Shown: positions 1-6,108 of the stretch, piece by piece
Layout: every line of letters starts with the position of its first letter
How positions within the stretch are numbered: position 1 is the first letter of the stretch
Assembly: GCA_900321945.1 (NCBI GenBank)
Contig: ONXY01000220.1
Coordinates: 1-6,497, forward strand
Source of the DNA: an uncultured Eubacteriales bacterium
GTDB taxonomy: Bacteria; Bacillota_A; Clostridia; Christensenellales; Aristaeellaceae
Direction of reading: 5' to 3'
Length of the DNA stretch: 6,497 bases
The notes under the pieces: model-generated
Seen by the model: only the letters and a program-made list of their open reading frames with translations
What the model was told of the DNA's origin: nothing
The model's database searches: none
Position numbers and translations under genes: made by a program

Positions 1-2601
1 CGAGACAAAAGTTCTGAGGAAATCCGCGGCATCCTGATATACCCGGAGCGTACGGTCGGGAGTCGGATCCCGGTAAGAATAGGAGAAAATGTTCCCGTAC
101 CGGTCGGCCTGGAATCCGCAGCCGTAAGCACCGCCCTGTACGCGGACCCTGTTCCAGAGGAAGGAGTAGGTAAGGATATTGGCCGCCAGGAGGAAACTGC
201 CATGAAAAGACTGATGAATTTCGCTGAGATGCCATCCCCGGACGGCAAAGCCTACCTGGGCCGGAATACGGTATCCGCTGCTGAGAGCGCTTTCACAGAG
301 ATAGGAGGACGACACGTTTCCCGCAGCGCCTTCCGGCAGATCTGAAAGGAACGGATTCCAGTCCACCGCGTATTCGTCCGCGGTAACGCTCAGCGTGAGC
401 TTTTTCCGGACCGCAGTCCCGCGGCGAAGCCGGTCAGCCGTCGCGCGAAGCTCCGGCAGAACCCGGTCGGGATCCGTGGCGAAAGAATGAATATACCGGA
501 CAGACAGGTCGCCTTCCAGCGCGTTTCTCAGCGCCATCTCCGAAGAATAATGGGAGAGCGTGTTCCGGACCCCTATCGCATGGCCGGCGCTTACTATACG
601 CTGACGGGACATCATCTCAAGCTGCATGACGATTTCCATGATTTTGTCCATGTCGCTGAAATCGGTACGCAGCAGGATTTCGGCAAGGAGAGATTCGGCT
701 TTTTCCGTATTTTCCTTCAGTACGCTGGAGAAGGCAACCAGCCAGGGCGTACATTTTGACGGGTCCGACTGATCCGCCCGGATAACCACGGAAAAACCGA
801 GCCGGCCCGTAGAGCGCTTGATTTCCTGCTGAAGAGAGAGAGAATCATACCGCTCTGTAGGAAGCTTTCCCAGAAGCGTGCAGATCAGTCCGACGTGCCG
901 GATCTCATCCAGCGACAGATCTGAAAGATTAAAGAAAGCGCGGAGATGGACGATGCCGCCGCAGGGGATTTCGTGGAAGAGGACGGGGACGCCGCTGACG
1001 CTCAGCGTTTCTGTCCCGGGCCATTCAGGAGGCAGATCGGCGTCTTCCTTTTTCAGCATGGGAAGCGCAGCCAGCGCTTCAGGAGAGTCAGGCGCGTCCT
1101 GCCAGCGCCGCAGAGACCCGAGAAGCGCCTCGGAGGCTGCTTTCTCCTCCGGAGACCAGCGGGAGACGATATCCGCCAGGCGCTTCTGTTCGTCCGCGCG
1201 TTTTTCACCGCCGATTGTCCTGGAAGGCAGCAGCCTCAGCATGCAAAGGCCGGTTTTATCCTTAAGAAGAGAAACCGCGAGCGAATTCAGCCCGCCCGAC
1301 GCGAACATCTGCCGGAGTTCGGAGATCTGCCGTTCGTGCTCAAGAGCGAAAAGCGGATCTCCGCCGAAAAGCCAGGACCCCATAACGCGGACCGCGCGTT
1401 CAATACCCTGCGGCTCGTCTTCCTCTTTGAGACTGAAAACAAAGCGGTTCAGAGAAGCTTCCACCGAGACGGGATCAAGCCCTTCCTTTTCAAGACGATC
1501 CGCGAAACGGTCAAGCGTTTCAAGAATCTCAGCCTCGCGTCCGTCGGAAACGTTTTCCGCGTGCATTACCAGAACGGACTGCAGCGAGGAATCATCAACG
1601 GAAAGGGAGAAATCCTGCGCGAGATTCTTTTCCAGAAAAGCTCTTTTGAGCGGCGCGTCGTTGTTCCCTGTGAGAACGTCTCCCAGAACGCTGACGGCCA
1701 TGTTCAGGGTTTTTGTTTCCCAGGAACCGAAAATCCGGGAAAGATACAGATGCCCTTTGTCCTTTTCATCCTCCTCCTGCCCCAGTTCATAGAAGGCTGT
1801 GCGGGACGCGGATACGGGCGTCTGAAAGGAAAACACCGGAAGATCGGTTTCATGGCCGAAAGAATCCAGATATCCGGCAATCAGGGGCAGCATCCTGTCC
1901 ATGGGAACCGCTCCGTCCAGATAGATCCAGGCGTTTGACGGATGGTAATGACGCCTGTAGGTTTCAAGGAACTGATCATAAGTCAGGGAAGGAATCGCTT
2001 CGGGATCTCCTCCGGAGTTGAAACCGTATCCCGTATCGGGGAAAACAAGGCGCGCCATTTCCGTTTCCCCGACCTGCGTCACGTCGCTCATGGCGCCTTT
2101 CATTTCGTTGAAAACGACGCCCTTGTAGATATATCCGCCTTTTTCATCCGGCTCGATGTGCCACCCTTCCTGACGGAATATCCGCTCATCGCTGAGAATC
2201 CTTGGGCGGAAAACCGCGTCCAGATAAACTTCCGTCAGATTCAGAAGATCCCGGTCATTCCGGCTTCCGACCGGATACATGGTCATGTCGGGGAACGTCA
2301 TGGCGTTCAGAAAAGTGTTCATGGACCCTTTCAGCAGTTCCACGAACGGCTCCTTTACAGGAAATTTCTCCGAACCGCAGAGCACTGAGTGCTCCAGAAT
2401 GTGAAAGACTCCGGTGTTGTCAGACGGCAGCGTACGGAATGCGATGGAAAAGACCTTGTTTTCCGCTCCGTTATTGACCCAGCAGAGACGGGCGCCTGTC
2501 TTTTCATGAATCATCTCAACAACGTCCGCGCGAAGCTCGGCGGATCTGCGCACGCGGGAAACCAGAAAGCTGCCTGCTTTTTCGCCGGGTTTATACTCCA
2601 T
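1..2601 (-). CDS. M16C zinc metallopeptidase, presequence protease (PreP)-like, C-terminus cut by window edge
   Basis: This is an oligopeptidase of the insulinase/pitrilysin superfamily, subfamily M16C. Family members form a closed chamber that degrades unfolded or short peptides, and bacterial ones without a signal peptide are usually cytoplasmic. Translation runs unbroken for 867 residues with no stop before the edge; relatives are about 970 residues, so roughly 100 are missing. The inverted zinc motif HILEH lies at residues 67-71 (ligands H67 and H71, catalytic base E70), and the distal ligand is E166 in the motif FNEMKG. The second half carries the conserved Arg/Tyr pair that closes the active site, R820 and Y826 in VRVQGGAYG, with the six-residue spacing known in PreP. 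A charged, helical-looking stretch at about 465-530 fits the linker between halves. The start at 2601 is chosen because GAGAGG lies 9 nt upstream; an in-frame ATG at 2622 lacks a good ribosome site. It begins 24 nt after aguA, suggesting co-transcription. The family call is firm; the substrate is unknown. Confidence 0.95.
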   Translation of the reverse strand, partial: MEYKPGEKAGSFLVSRVRRSAELRADVVEMIHEKTGARLCWVNNGAENKVFSIAFRTLPSDNTGVFHILEHSVLCGSEKFPVKEPFVELLKGSMNTFLNAMTFPDMTMYPVGSRNDRDLLNLTEVYLDAVFRPRILSDERIFRQEGWHIEPDEKGGYIYKGVVFNEMKGAMSDVTQVGETEMARLVFPDTGYGFNSGGDPEAIPSLTYDQFLETYRRHYHPSNAWIYLDGAVPMDRMLPLIAGYLDSFGHETDLPVFSFQTPVSASRTAFYELGQEEDEKDKGHLYLSRIFGSWETKTLNMAVSVLGDVLTGNNDAPLKRAFLEKNLAQDFSLSVDDSSLQSVLVMHAENVSDGREAEILETLDRFADRLEKEGLDPVSVEASLNRFVFSLKEEDEPQGIERAVRVMGSWLFGGDPLFALEHERQISELRQMFASGGLNSLAVSLLKDKTGLCMLRLLPSRTIGGEKRADEQKRLADIVSRWSPEEKAASEALLGSLRRWQDAPDSPEALAALPMLKKEDADLPPEWPGTETLSVSGVPVLFHEIPCGGIVHLRAFFNLSDLSLDEIRHVGLICTLLGKLPTERYDSLSLQQEIKRSTGRLGFSVVIRADQSDPSKCTPWLVAFSSVLKENTEKAESLLAEILLRTDFSDMDKIMEIVMQLEMMSRQRIVSAGHAIGVRNTLSHYSSEMALRNALEGDLSVRYIHSFATDPDRVLPELRATADRLRRGTAVRKKLTLSVTADEYAVDWNPFLSDLPEGAAGNVSSSYLCESALSSGYRIPAQVGFAVRGWHLSEIHQSFHGSFLLAANILTYSFLWNRVRVQGGAYGCGFQADRYGNIFSYSYRDPTPDRTLRVYQDAADFLRTFVS

Positions 2602-2610
2602 GAGGCGGTA

Positions 2611-2616
2611 CCTCTC
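2611..2616 (-). promoter_or_regulatory. Ribosome binding site deciding the M16C peptidase start
   Basis: On the minus strand GAGAGG sits 9 nt before the ATG at 2601. The alternative ATG at 2622 has only a distant GGGACGG, too far upstream to serve, so this site favours the shorter protein. It lies just after the aguA stop codon, so translational coupling with aguA is possible. Confidence 0.65.
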
Positions 2617-2625
2617 TTTCATATG

Positions 2626-4452
2626 TCAGTCAAAGATTTTCCGTCCCTTTTCATCGGGAATTCCGGAGAGGCGGTGGAAGAAGGTATTGATCACGTCCCG
2701 CCAGTTTTCCGCATTCCGGAGCTGACGGTCCGCGCGTTCCGAGATTATCTCCGCGTCAGGCGAGGGAAAAGGAAGAGAATGAAGGAGTTCCGCCATTCGG
2801 GAAGCCTCTTCGGCGCCTTCAAAATGATCGTCGTAAATTCTCTGGATCATGGTTCTGCCGTCGGGCATCCGGTATGTATACGGCAGACGGTGGAAGAAGA
2901 GCTTCAGCAGATCGGGACAGGAGTCCGGATCCGCATAAACACTCTGAAGCTCGGGGGGATACTGAAGAACGTATCCGGTTCCGGAGGCTGTGCGGTCGAT
3001 CCCCACGGCGGTGCGGTCCGCCCGGTGGTACGTCCCCCAGAAGTCATATTCGTAACCGGACGGATTCGGACCGTAATGATTATGAGGATTGATCATCCAT
3101 CCGAGACCGAGCGGAGCGGTATATTTTTCATAAATCCGGCGCGAGGAAAGCATGATCTTTTTCAGATCCTCACGGTCCTTTGAACTGAATGTGTACGTCA
3201 GCCGGATCCAGGTTTCCACGACTGCGTCAGGAGAGACGCCGGGATCCCAGGCAAGAAGACCGAAAGCGAAAAGATTGACGGCGGCCAGCGGGTGGCCGAA
3301 ACAGTTCCCGTCCCGTCCGAGATTGGATACAGCCGCGACCGCGGACAATCTGTCCGCGGGAAGCTGCTGAAAGATTTCCTCCCACATGGGAGCCATGGTG
3401 TAGAGGTCGATCTGCTGGCCGGTATATTCCTGAGCCAGCTGGAGCTCCAGCCCGAGGGCCGTATGACGCATGGAAAGCAGCAGCGGGGAAAGAGGCTCGC
3501 GGACCTGAAAATCATAAGGGCCGTTCTTAATCTGGAGGATCACGTTCCCATCAAACGCTCCGTCCAGCGGCTGATAGGTTTCAAAGGCCGCTTTCGGCCG
3601 GTCCGTACCGTGATCCCTCCAGTCCTGACGGCAGTTATATACGAAACACCGCCAGACCAGCGTTCCGCCGAAAGGTTTCAGAGCGCGGGCCAGAAGATTG
3701 GCGCCGTCCGCGTGGGTCCGTCCGTAGGCGAACGGGCCGGGCCTGCCTTCGCTGTCCGCCTTTACAAGGAAGCCGGCCAGGTCCGGAACTTCAGCATAAA
3801 CGCGGGATACTGTTTCATTCCACCATGTCTGAACGGAGGGATCCAGAGGATCTGCGGTGTGAAGGCCATTCCGGAGAGGCATGGAAAAGTCCACGGAAAT
3901 CATGAGCCGTATCCCGAAGGAACGAAGCAGATCGGCCAGCGCCGATACTTCCGGAAGCCGTTCCGCGATCAGCCCCTGGGCAGGCTCGTGAACGTTCACG
4001 TTGTTGATACAGAGAACGTTCAGACCGACGGAAGCCATCAGACGTCCGAGATGCAGGATGCGCGCGGGATCGTAAGAGAACTGATCCCCTTCATAAAGAA
4101 GGCTGCGTCCGGCGTAACCGCGTTCCACGGAGCCGTCCATATTGTCCCAGAGATTGATCATGCGCAGCGGATAACGGGGCGAGGATTCAAAATGCGGCGG
4201 AAGGGGATCCCAGGAAAGACTGTGACGGATCAGCGTATACGCGCCGTAAAGAAGTCCTGTTTCTCCTCCCGTAAGAATTGTGGTCGCGCCGGTCCGGTCG
4301 ACGACAAAGGAGTCGCCCATGGAGGGAGCGGCGGTCAGAACGAAATCGCCCCCCGGAAAAGCGTTTTCCAGTTCCATCCGCGCCAGCGAGGACGGGGTTG
4401 TTTCCGCGGAAAGGGAGGAGGGAGGAAGAGGAAAGTTTTTCAGCCAGTTCAT
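2626..4452 (-). CDS. aguA: GH67 alpha-glucuronidase (xylan alpha-1,2-glucuronidase)
   Basis: The enzyme belongs to glycoside hydrolase family 67, which removes alpha-1,2-linked glucuronic or 4-O-methylglucuronic acid from the non-reducing end of short xylo-oligosaccharides, with inversion. It has 608 residues and no signal peptide, so it should act in the cytoplasm on imported aldouronic acids. Family signatures appear in order: LRMINLWDNMDGS (96-108), KADSEGRPGP (231-240), FVYNCRQDWRD, GNVILQIKNGPYDFQVREP, QLAQEYTGQQ, WGTYHRAD (472-479), and the C-terminal NTFFHRLSGIPDEKGR. The expected acid is E235; the expected pair activating water is D314 and E342. As I recall them, the Geobacillus stearothermophilus residues are 285, 364 and 392, a constant offset of 50. 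The core is therefore collinear and the shortening is mainly in the N-terminal domain. The start at 4452 is preferred over the in-frame ATG at 4470 because AAAGGA lies 9 nt before it. It is divergent from a GntR regulator and is followed after 24 nt by an M16C peptidase. Confidence 0.96.
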   Translation of the reverse strand: MNWLKNFPLPPSSLSAETTPSSLARMELENAFPGGDFVLTAAPSMGDSFVVDRTGATTILTGGETGLLYGAYTLIRHSLSWDPLPPHFESSPRYPLRMINLWDNMDGSVERGYAGRSLLYEGDQFSYDPARILHLGRLMASVGLNVLCINNVNVHEPAQGLIAERLPEVSALADLLRSFGIRLMISVDFSMPLRNGLHTADPLDPSVQTWWNETVSRVYAEVPDLAGFLVKADSEGRPGPFAYGRTHADGANLLARALKPFGGTLVWRCFVYNCRQDWRDHGTDRPKAAFETYQPLDGAFDGNVILQIKNGPYDFQVREPLSPLLLSMRHTALGLELQLAQEYTGQQIDLYTMAPMWEEIFQQLPADRLSAVAAVSNLGRDGNCFGHPLAAVNLFAFGLLAWDPGVSPDAVVETWIRLTYTFSSKDREDLKKIMLSSRRIYEKYTAPLGLGWMINPHNHYGPNPSGYEYDFWGTYHRADRTAVGIDRTASGTGYVLQYPPELQSVYADPDSCPDLLKLFFHRLPYTYRMPDGRTMIQRIYDDHFEGAEEASRMAELLHSLPFPSPDAEIISERADRQLRNAENWRDVINTFFHRLSGIPDEKGRKIFD

Positions 4453-4461
4453 GCAGCAGTG

Positions 4462-4467
4462 TCCTTT
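4462..4467 (-). promoter_or_regulatory. Ribosome binding site deciding the aguA start
   Basis: AAAGGA on the minus strand lies 9 nt before ATG 4452. The first six codons of the longer reading from 4470 would overlap this site, and only an A-rich stretch precedes 4470. The spacing matches that of the next gene in the operon. The longer form, with six extra residues, is not excluded. Confidence 0.6.
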
Positions 4468-4488
4468 CATTCTTTTTGTTCGGTGAGA

Positions 4489-4501
4489 CCGGGCGTCCCG
4501 G
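4489..4501 (-). repeat. Small perfect hairpin in the aguA leader
   Basis: CCGGG and CCCGG form a 5-bp stem around a 3-nt loop, about 20 nt upstream of the aguA Shine-Dalgarno sequence on the transcript. No T-run follows it on the minus strand, so it is not an intrinsic terminator. It might stabilise the 5' end of the mRNA or have no role. A second palindrome, CTGAGCTCAG, occupies 4527-4536 of the same leader. Confidence 0.35.
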
Positions 4502-4515
4502 AAGGGATGGGAGGA

Positions 4516-4529
4516 GGAAAACGCTTCTG
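4516..4529. promoter_or_regulatory. Possible catabolite-repression (cre-like) site in the aguA leader
   Basis: GGAAAACGCTTCTG matches the CcpA cre consensus TGWAARCGYTWNCA at 11 of 14 positions by eye, with the central CG and left arm good and the right end poor. It lies about 50 nt downstream of the predicted aguA start point, a place where cre sites can act as roadblocks in Bacillota sugar genes. The match is imperfect and no CcpA gene is in the window, so this is a weak call. Confidence 0.25.
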
Positions 4530-4570
4530 AGCTCAGCCGCGCTTTCGTCTCCTTACGGACAACGGAATAA

Positions 4571-4582
4571 AACGCGTTAGAA
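4571..4582 (+). promoter_or_regulatory. Candidate regulator operator A, over the aguA start point
   Basis: AACGCGTTAGAA fits the degenerate 12-mer ARYGYRTTRRAA and shares AAACGnnTTAGAA with operator B in front of the GntR gene. Its first eight bases are a perfect palindrome, as expected for a dimeric winged-helix protein. It lies where transcription from the aguA -10 element would begin (about 4578), so a bound repressor would block initiation. Assignment to the adjacent GntR protein is inferred from proximity. Confidence 0.45.
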
Positions 4583-4584
4583 AT

Positions 4585-4613
4585 ATTCTATCATAAAATG
4601 AACGCTTCGAATA
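4585..4613 (-). promoter_or_regulatory. aguA promoter candidate with extended -10
   Basis: On the minus strand TGATAGAAT (4593 to 4585) is an extended -10, TGn followed by TAGAAT, one base from TATAAT. The -35 position (about 4613-4608) reads TATTCG, a poor hexamer, which the TGn element can compensate for and which may indicate a controlled promoter. Start of transcription would be near 4578. It is the only reasonable promoter I see upstream of aguA and would serve the peptidase gene as well. Confidence 0.5.
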
Positions 4614-4617
4614 CACT
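4606..4617 (-). promoter_or_regulatory. Candidate regulator operator E, at the aguA -35 position
   Basis: Read on the minus strand, AGTGTATTCGAA matches the shared 12-mer at all but one position (C where a purine is usual). It covers the expected -35 hexamer of aguA. Together with operator A it would bracket that promoter, with centres 35 bp apart. It is recognised only by comparison with the other copies. Confidence 0.4.
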
Positions 4618-4704
4618 GTTTTACGGTTTTTCGGCAAATGGTTTTTTTCCGGCTTTTATGCAAAGGAAGCGTCTCCGGGCCGCGCCGCAGGCATAAGAGT
4701 GAAA

Positions 4705-4716
4705 AGCGTATTGAAA
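4705..4716 (+). promoter_or_regulatory. Candidate regulator operator C, over the GntR -35
   Basis: AGCGTATTGAAA contains GTATTGAAA, repeated exactly at 4746-4754, and overlaps the -35 hexamer TTGAAA of the regulator promoter. Binding here would compete with RNA polymerase and give autorepression. Part of the match is forced by the -35 sequence itself, which weakens it as independent evidence. Confidence 0.45.
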
Positions 4717-4739
4717 AACACGGAAGGATAGGGTATACT
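4711..4739 (+). promoter_or_regulatory. Promoter of the GntR-family regulator gene
   Basis: TTGAAA (4711-4716) and TATACT (4734-4739) are separated by exactly 17 nt, a near-consensus sigma-A/sigma-70 promoter. Transcription would start near 4746, about 60 nt before the ATG at 4809. This also argues against the longer reading frame that opens at 4638, because its first codons would lie upstream of the transcript. Confidence 0.75.
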
Positions 4740-4742
4740 GTA

Positions 4743-4764
4743 AATGTATTGAAACGTATTAGAA
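4743..4764 (+). promoter_or_regulatory. Candidate tandem operators D and B at the GntR start point
   Basis: Two copies of the 12-mer, AATGTATTGAAA (4743-4754) and AACGTATTAGAA (4753-4764), lie exactly 10 bp apart, one helical turn, so they face the same side of the DNA. They sit on and just after the predicted start of transcription. Copy B matches operator A in front of aguA at 10 of 12 positions. A looser inverted repeat, TTGAAACGT against ACGTTATTTCAA, spans 4749-4783. Confidence 0.5.
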
Positions 4765-4795
4765 CATTAGGACGTTATTTCAACAGAACCGGAAC

Positions 4796-4800
4796 GGAGG
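4796..4800 (+). promoter_or_regulatory. Ribosome binding site fixing the GntR start
   Basis: GGAGG lies 8 nt before the ATG at 4809. With the promoter at 4711-4739 it fixes the start here rather than at 4638, which would add 57 residues with no counterpart in the family. Confidence 0.8.
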
Positions 4801-4808
4801 CCTGGGCA

Positions 4809-5525
4809 ATGGGGGAAATCCTGCCGCGGGCGGAAAGCGCCAGTCCGCTTTACGCGCAGATCATGGACAGAATCAGGATGGACATCCTCGCGGGCGTTTA
4901 CCCGGTGGGAAGCAGAATCCCGGCGGAACATGAGCTGGAAGCGAGGTACGCCGTAAGCAGGGTCACGGTGAGACGGGCAATGCAGGAGCTCACGGCCGCC
5001 GGTATGCTGGAGCGAAAACAGGGAAAGGGAACTTTTGTCGCGCAGCCGAGAACGATGCGCAGGGAACGGTTTTTTCAGGATTTCTTCGACAGCTGCCGTG
5101 ACATGGGCCGGACTCCTTCCGTCCTGAAGCTGCGGGTTACGGAAGCGCCGGCGACGGATGAGGACAGGGAAAAGCTGAACCTTCCGCCGGAAACGGGAGT
5201 CGTCCGGATCCGCCGGCTGCTGGCTGCGGACGGGGAGCCCGTGATTCTTGAAACGGATCATTTCTCCATGGCCTATTCATGGCTTGAAAGCGCAGACCTG
5301 AAAGGCAGCCTGTACCGGATAATGCAGGAATACGGGGTTCGCGCGGAGAAAAGTACTTATGATTTTTCGCTTCGCAGAGCGGACGCGGACGAAGCCGCTT
5401 TGCTTCAGGTAGAGGACGGCGCGGTTCTGCTGGCAGTGGAACAGGTGGTCTATGATCAGAAAGGAAGACCGCTGCACACCGGTTCCCAGCTGATCCGCGG
5501 AGACCGGTATACGATGAGGATTTAG
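4809..5525 (+). CDS. GntR-family transcriptional regulator, HutC subfamily (UTRA ligand domain)
   Basis: This 238-residue cytoplasmic regulator is of normal length for the subfamily. The N-terminal winged helix-turn-helix covers about residues 12-78, with the typical order SPLYAQIMDRIRMDI, then IPAEHELEARYAVSRVTVRRAM, then ELTAAGMLERKQGKGTFV, where SRVTVRRAM is the recognition helix and GKGTFV the wing. Residues from about 95 to 235 form a UTRA effector-binding domain, ending in the usual strand pattern VVYDQKGRPLHTGSQLIRGDRY. HutC-type proteins are mostly repressors relieved by a small ligand, often a sugar phosphate or sugar. Its position divergent from aguA, with candidate operators at both promoters, suggests it controls aguA and itself; a ligand from glucuronoxylan breakdown is plausible but cannot be read from the sequence. 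The start is set by GGAGG 8 nt upstream. No intrinsic terminator is seen in the 88 nt after its stop, so read-through into the next gene is possible. Confidence 0.94.
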   Translation: MGEILPRAESASPLYAQIMDRIRMDILAGVYPVGSRIPAEHELEARYAVSRVTVRRAMQELTAAGMLERKQGKGTFVAQPRTMRRERFFQDFFDSCRDMGRTPSVLKLRVTEAPATDEDREKLNLPPETGVVRIRRLLAADGEPVILETDHFSMAYSWLESADLKGSLYRIMQEYGVRAEKSTYDFSLRRADADEAALLQVEDGAVLLAVEQVVYDQKGRPLHTGSQLIRGDRYTMRI

Positions 5526-5613
5526 GAACCGCCGGCAGCGGAGCGGCGGAACGGCACCGGAGGAAACGCCGGAATCCGCCCGGCACAGGACGGCGGATGA
5601 AGAGGAGTAAAAA

Positions 5614-6060
5614 ATGAGCGAGAATACGGGCCTGATGAACAGACCGAAAAAACTCTGGAACGACGCGCTGAAAATGGTTAAGGGCGAGGATACGACGCAG
5701 CTGATCGAACAGTTTACGGCTGAAATGACGCTTGTTGCGGAAGGCCTGTGCGAGGATCAGAACAAGCTGCGCGGGGAAGTAAACCGGATGGTTAACGAGG
5801 AAGACCGCCGGCTTCAGCAGCTGGACAGCCGCCTCGCGGAGCTTGATAAAACGCTGACAGACCAGGAAAGGGAACACGACAGGATCATTACCGAACTCCG
5901 CGGCAGGCTGGCCGCACTGGAAAAACAGAGCGAACGGACCGCGAGGGAGAACGAACGGAAGGAAAAAAAGAACCGGAGCCTCGTCCGCGATATCACGATC
6001 CTGATTGTCGTGGCCGCGGCGGCCGTGATCGCGGTAAGTCTCGTGCTGAAACTGGTCTGA
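5614..6060 (+). CDS. Small coiled-coil protein with C-terminal membrane anchor, function unknown
   Basis: I do not recognise this 148-residue protein. Residues 1-45 are mixed and soluble. About 45-118 is highly charged with Leu/Ile/Val at heptad-like spacing (for example LQQLDSRLAELDKTL and IITELRGRLAALEKQ), which predicts a long coiled coil. A basic patch (RKEKKNR, 115-121) precedes a single hydrophobic segment at about 127-147, rich in Ile, Val and Ala and ending at the C-terminus. That arrangement predicts a tail-anchored protein with its coiled coil in the cytoplasm. GAGGAG 6 nt upstream makes the start clear. It follows the regulator by 88 nt and precedes another unrecognised gene by 48 nt, so it may be read with the latter. 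The one cysteine, C46, has no obvious role. A scaffold, septum-related or membrane-stress role would be a guess. Confidence 0.85.
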   Translation: MSENTGLMNRPKKLWNDALKMVKGEDTTQLIEQFTAEMTLVAEGLCEDQNKLRGEVNRMVNEEDRRLQQLDSRLAELDKTLTDQEREHDRIITELRGRLAALEKQSERTARENERKEKKNRSLVRDITILIVVAAAAVIAVSLVLKLV

Positions 6061-6108
6061 CGGAGCGGGAAAAATCCGCGTATACGGACAGAACGAAAGG
6101 AACAGAAC

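Larger units (their letters stand above)
4453..4808. other. Divergent intergenic control region between aguA and the GntR gene
   Basis: This 356-nt stretch holds no convincing gene. It is visibly richer in A and T than the coding DNA on either side, especially at 4561-4640 and 4700-4790. It contains one promoter candidate facing each way, five copies of a degenerate 12-mer, a cre-like site and two short inverted repeats in the aguA leader. The aguA leader would be about 125 nt long and the regulator leader about 60 nt. The part between the two promoters, about 4620-4700, shows nothing else I can name. Confidence 0.8.

Noticed and set aside
487..3183. Several plus-strand open frames of 90-330 codons opposite the peptidase and the end of aguA
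   Set aside because: They overlap each other and are antisense to continuous, motif-bearing M16C and GH67 reading frames. Their translations are Arg/Ser/Pro-rich with no family features.
3292..4530. A 412-codon plus-strand open frame opposite aguA
   Set aside because: It lies wholly antisense to a clear GH67 gene, has low-complexity Arg/Gly-rich composition and no recognisable motif. GC-rich codon usage leaves such frames open by default.
4545..4560. Shine-Dalgarno-like AAGGAG on the minus strand in the aguA leader
   Set aside because: No ATG, GTG or TTG follows at suitable distance with a usable frame, so no upstream small gene is supported.
4638..4808. N-terminal extension of 57 residues on the GntR regulator
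   Set aside because: It lacks a ribosome site, spans the promoter at 4711-4739, and the family begins close to the MGEILPRAES start, which has GGAGG 8 nt upstream.
5526..5613. Possible terminator after the GntR gene
   Set aside because: CCGCC and GGCGG (about 5529-5549) can pair, but there is no T-run and the loop is GC-rich, so an intrinsic terminator is not supported.
5597..5617. Six-codon leader peptide ATG AAG AGG AGT AAA AAA TGA overlapping the coiled-coil start
   Set aside because: It is formed by the Shine-Dalgarno region itself and has no ribosome site of its own; such a short frame arises easily by chance.
4767..5877. Minus-strand open frames of 164, 66 and 246 codons opposite the regulator and the coiled-coil gene
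   Set aside because: They are antisense to well-supported genes, cross gene boundaries and show no protein-like features.
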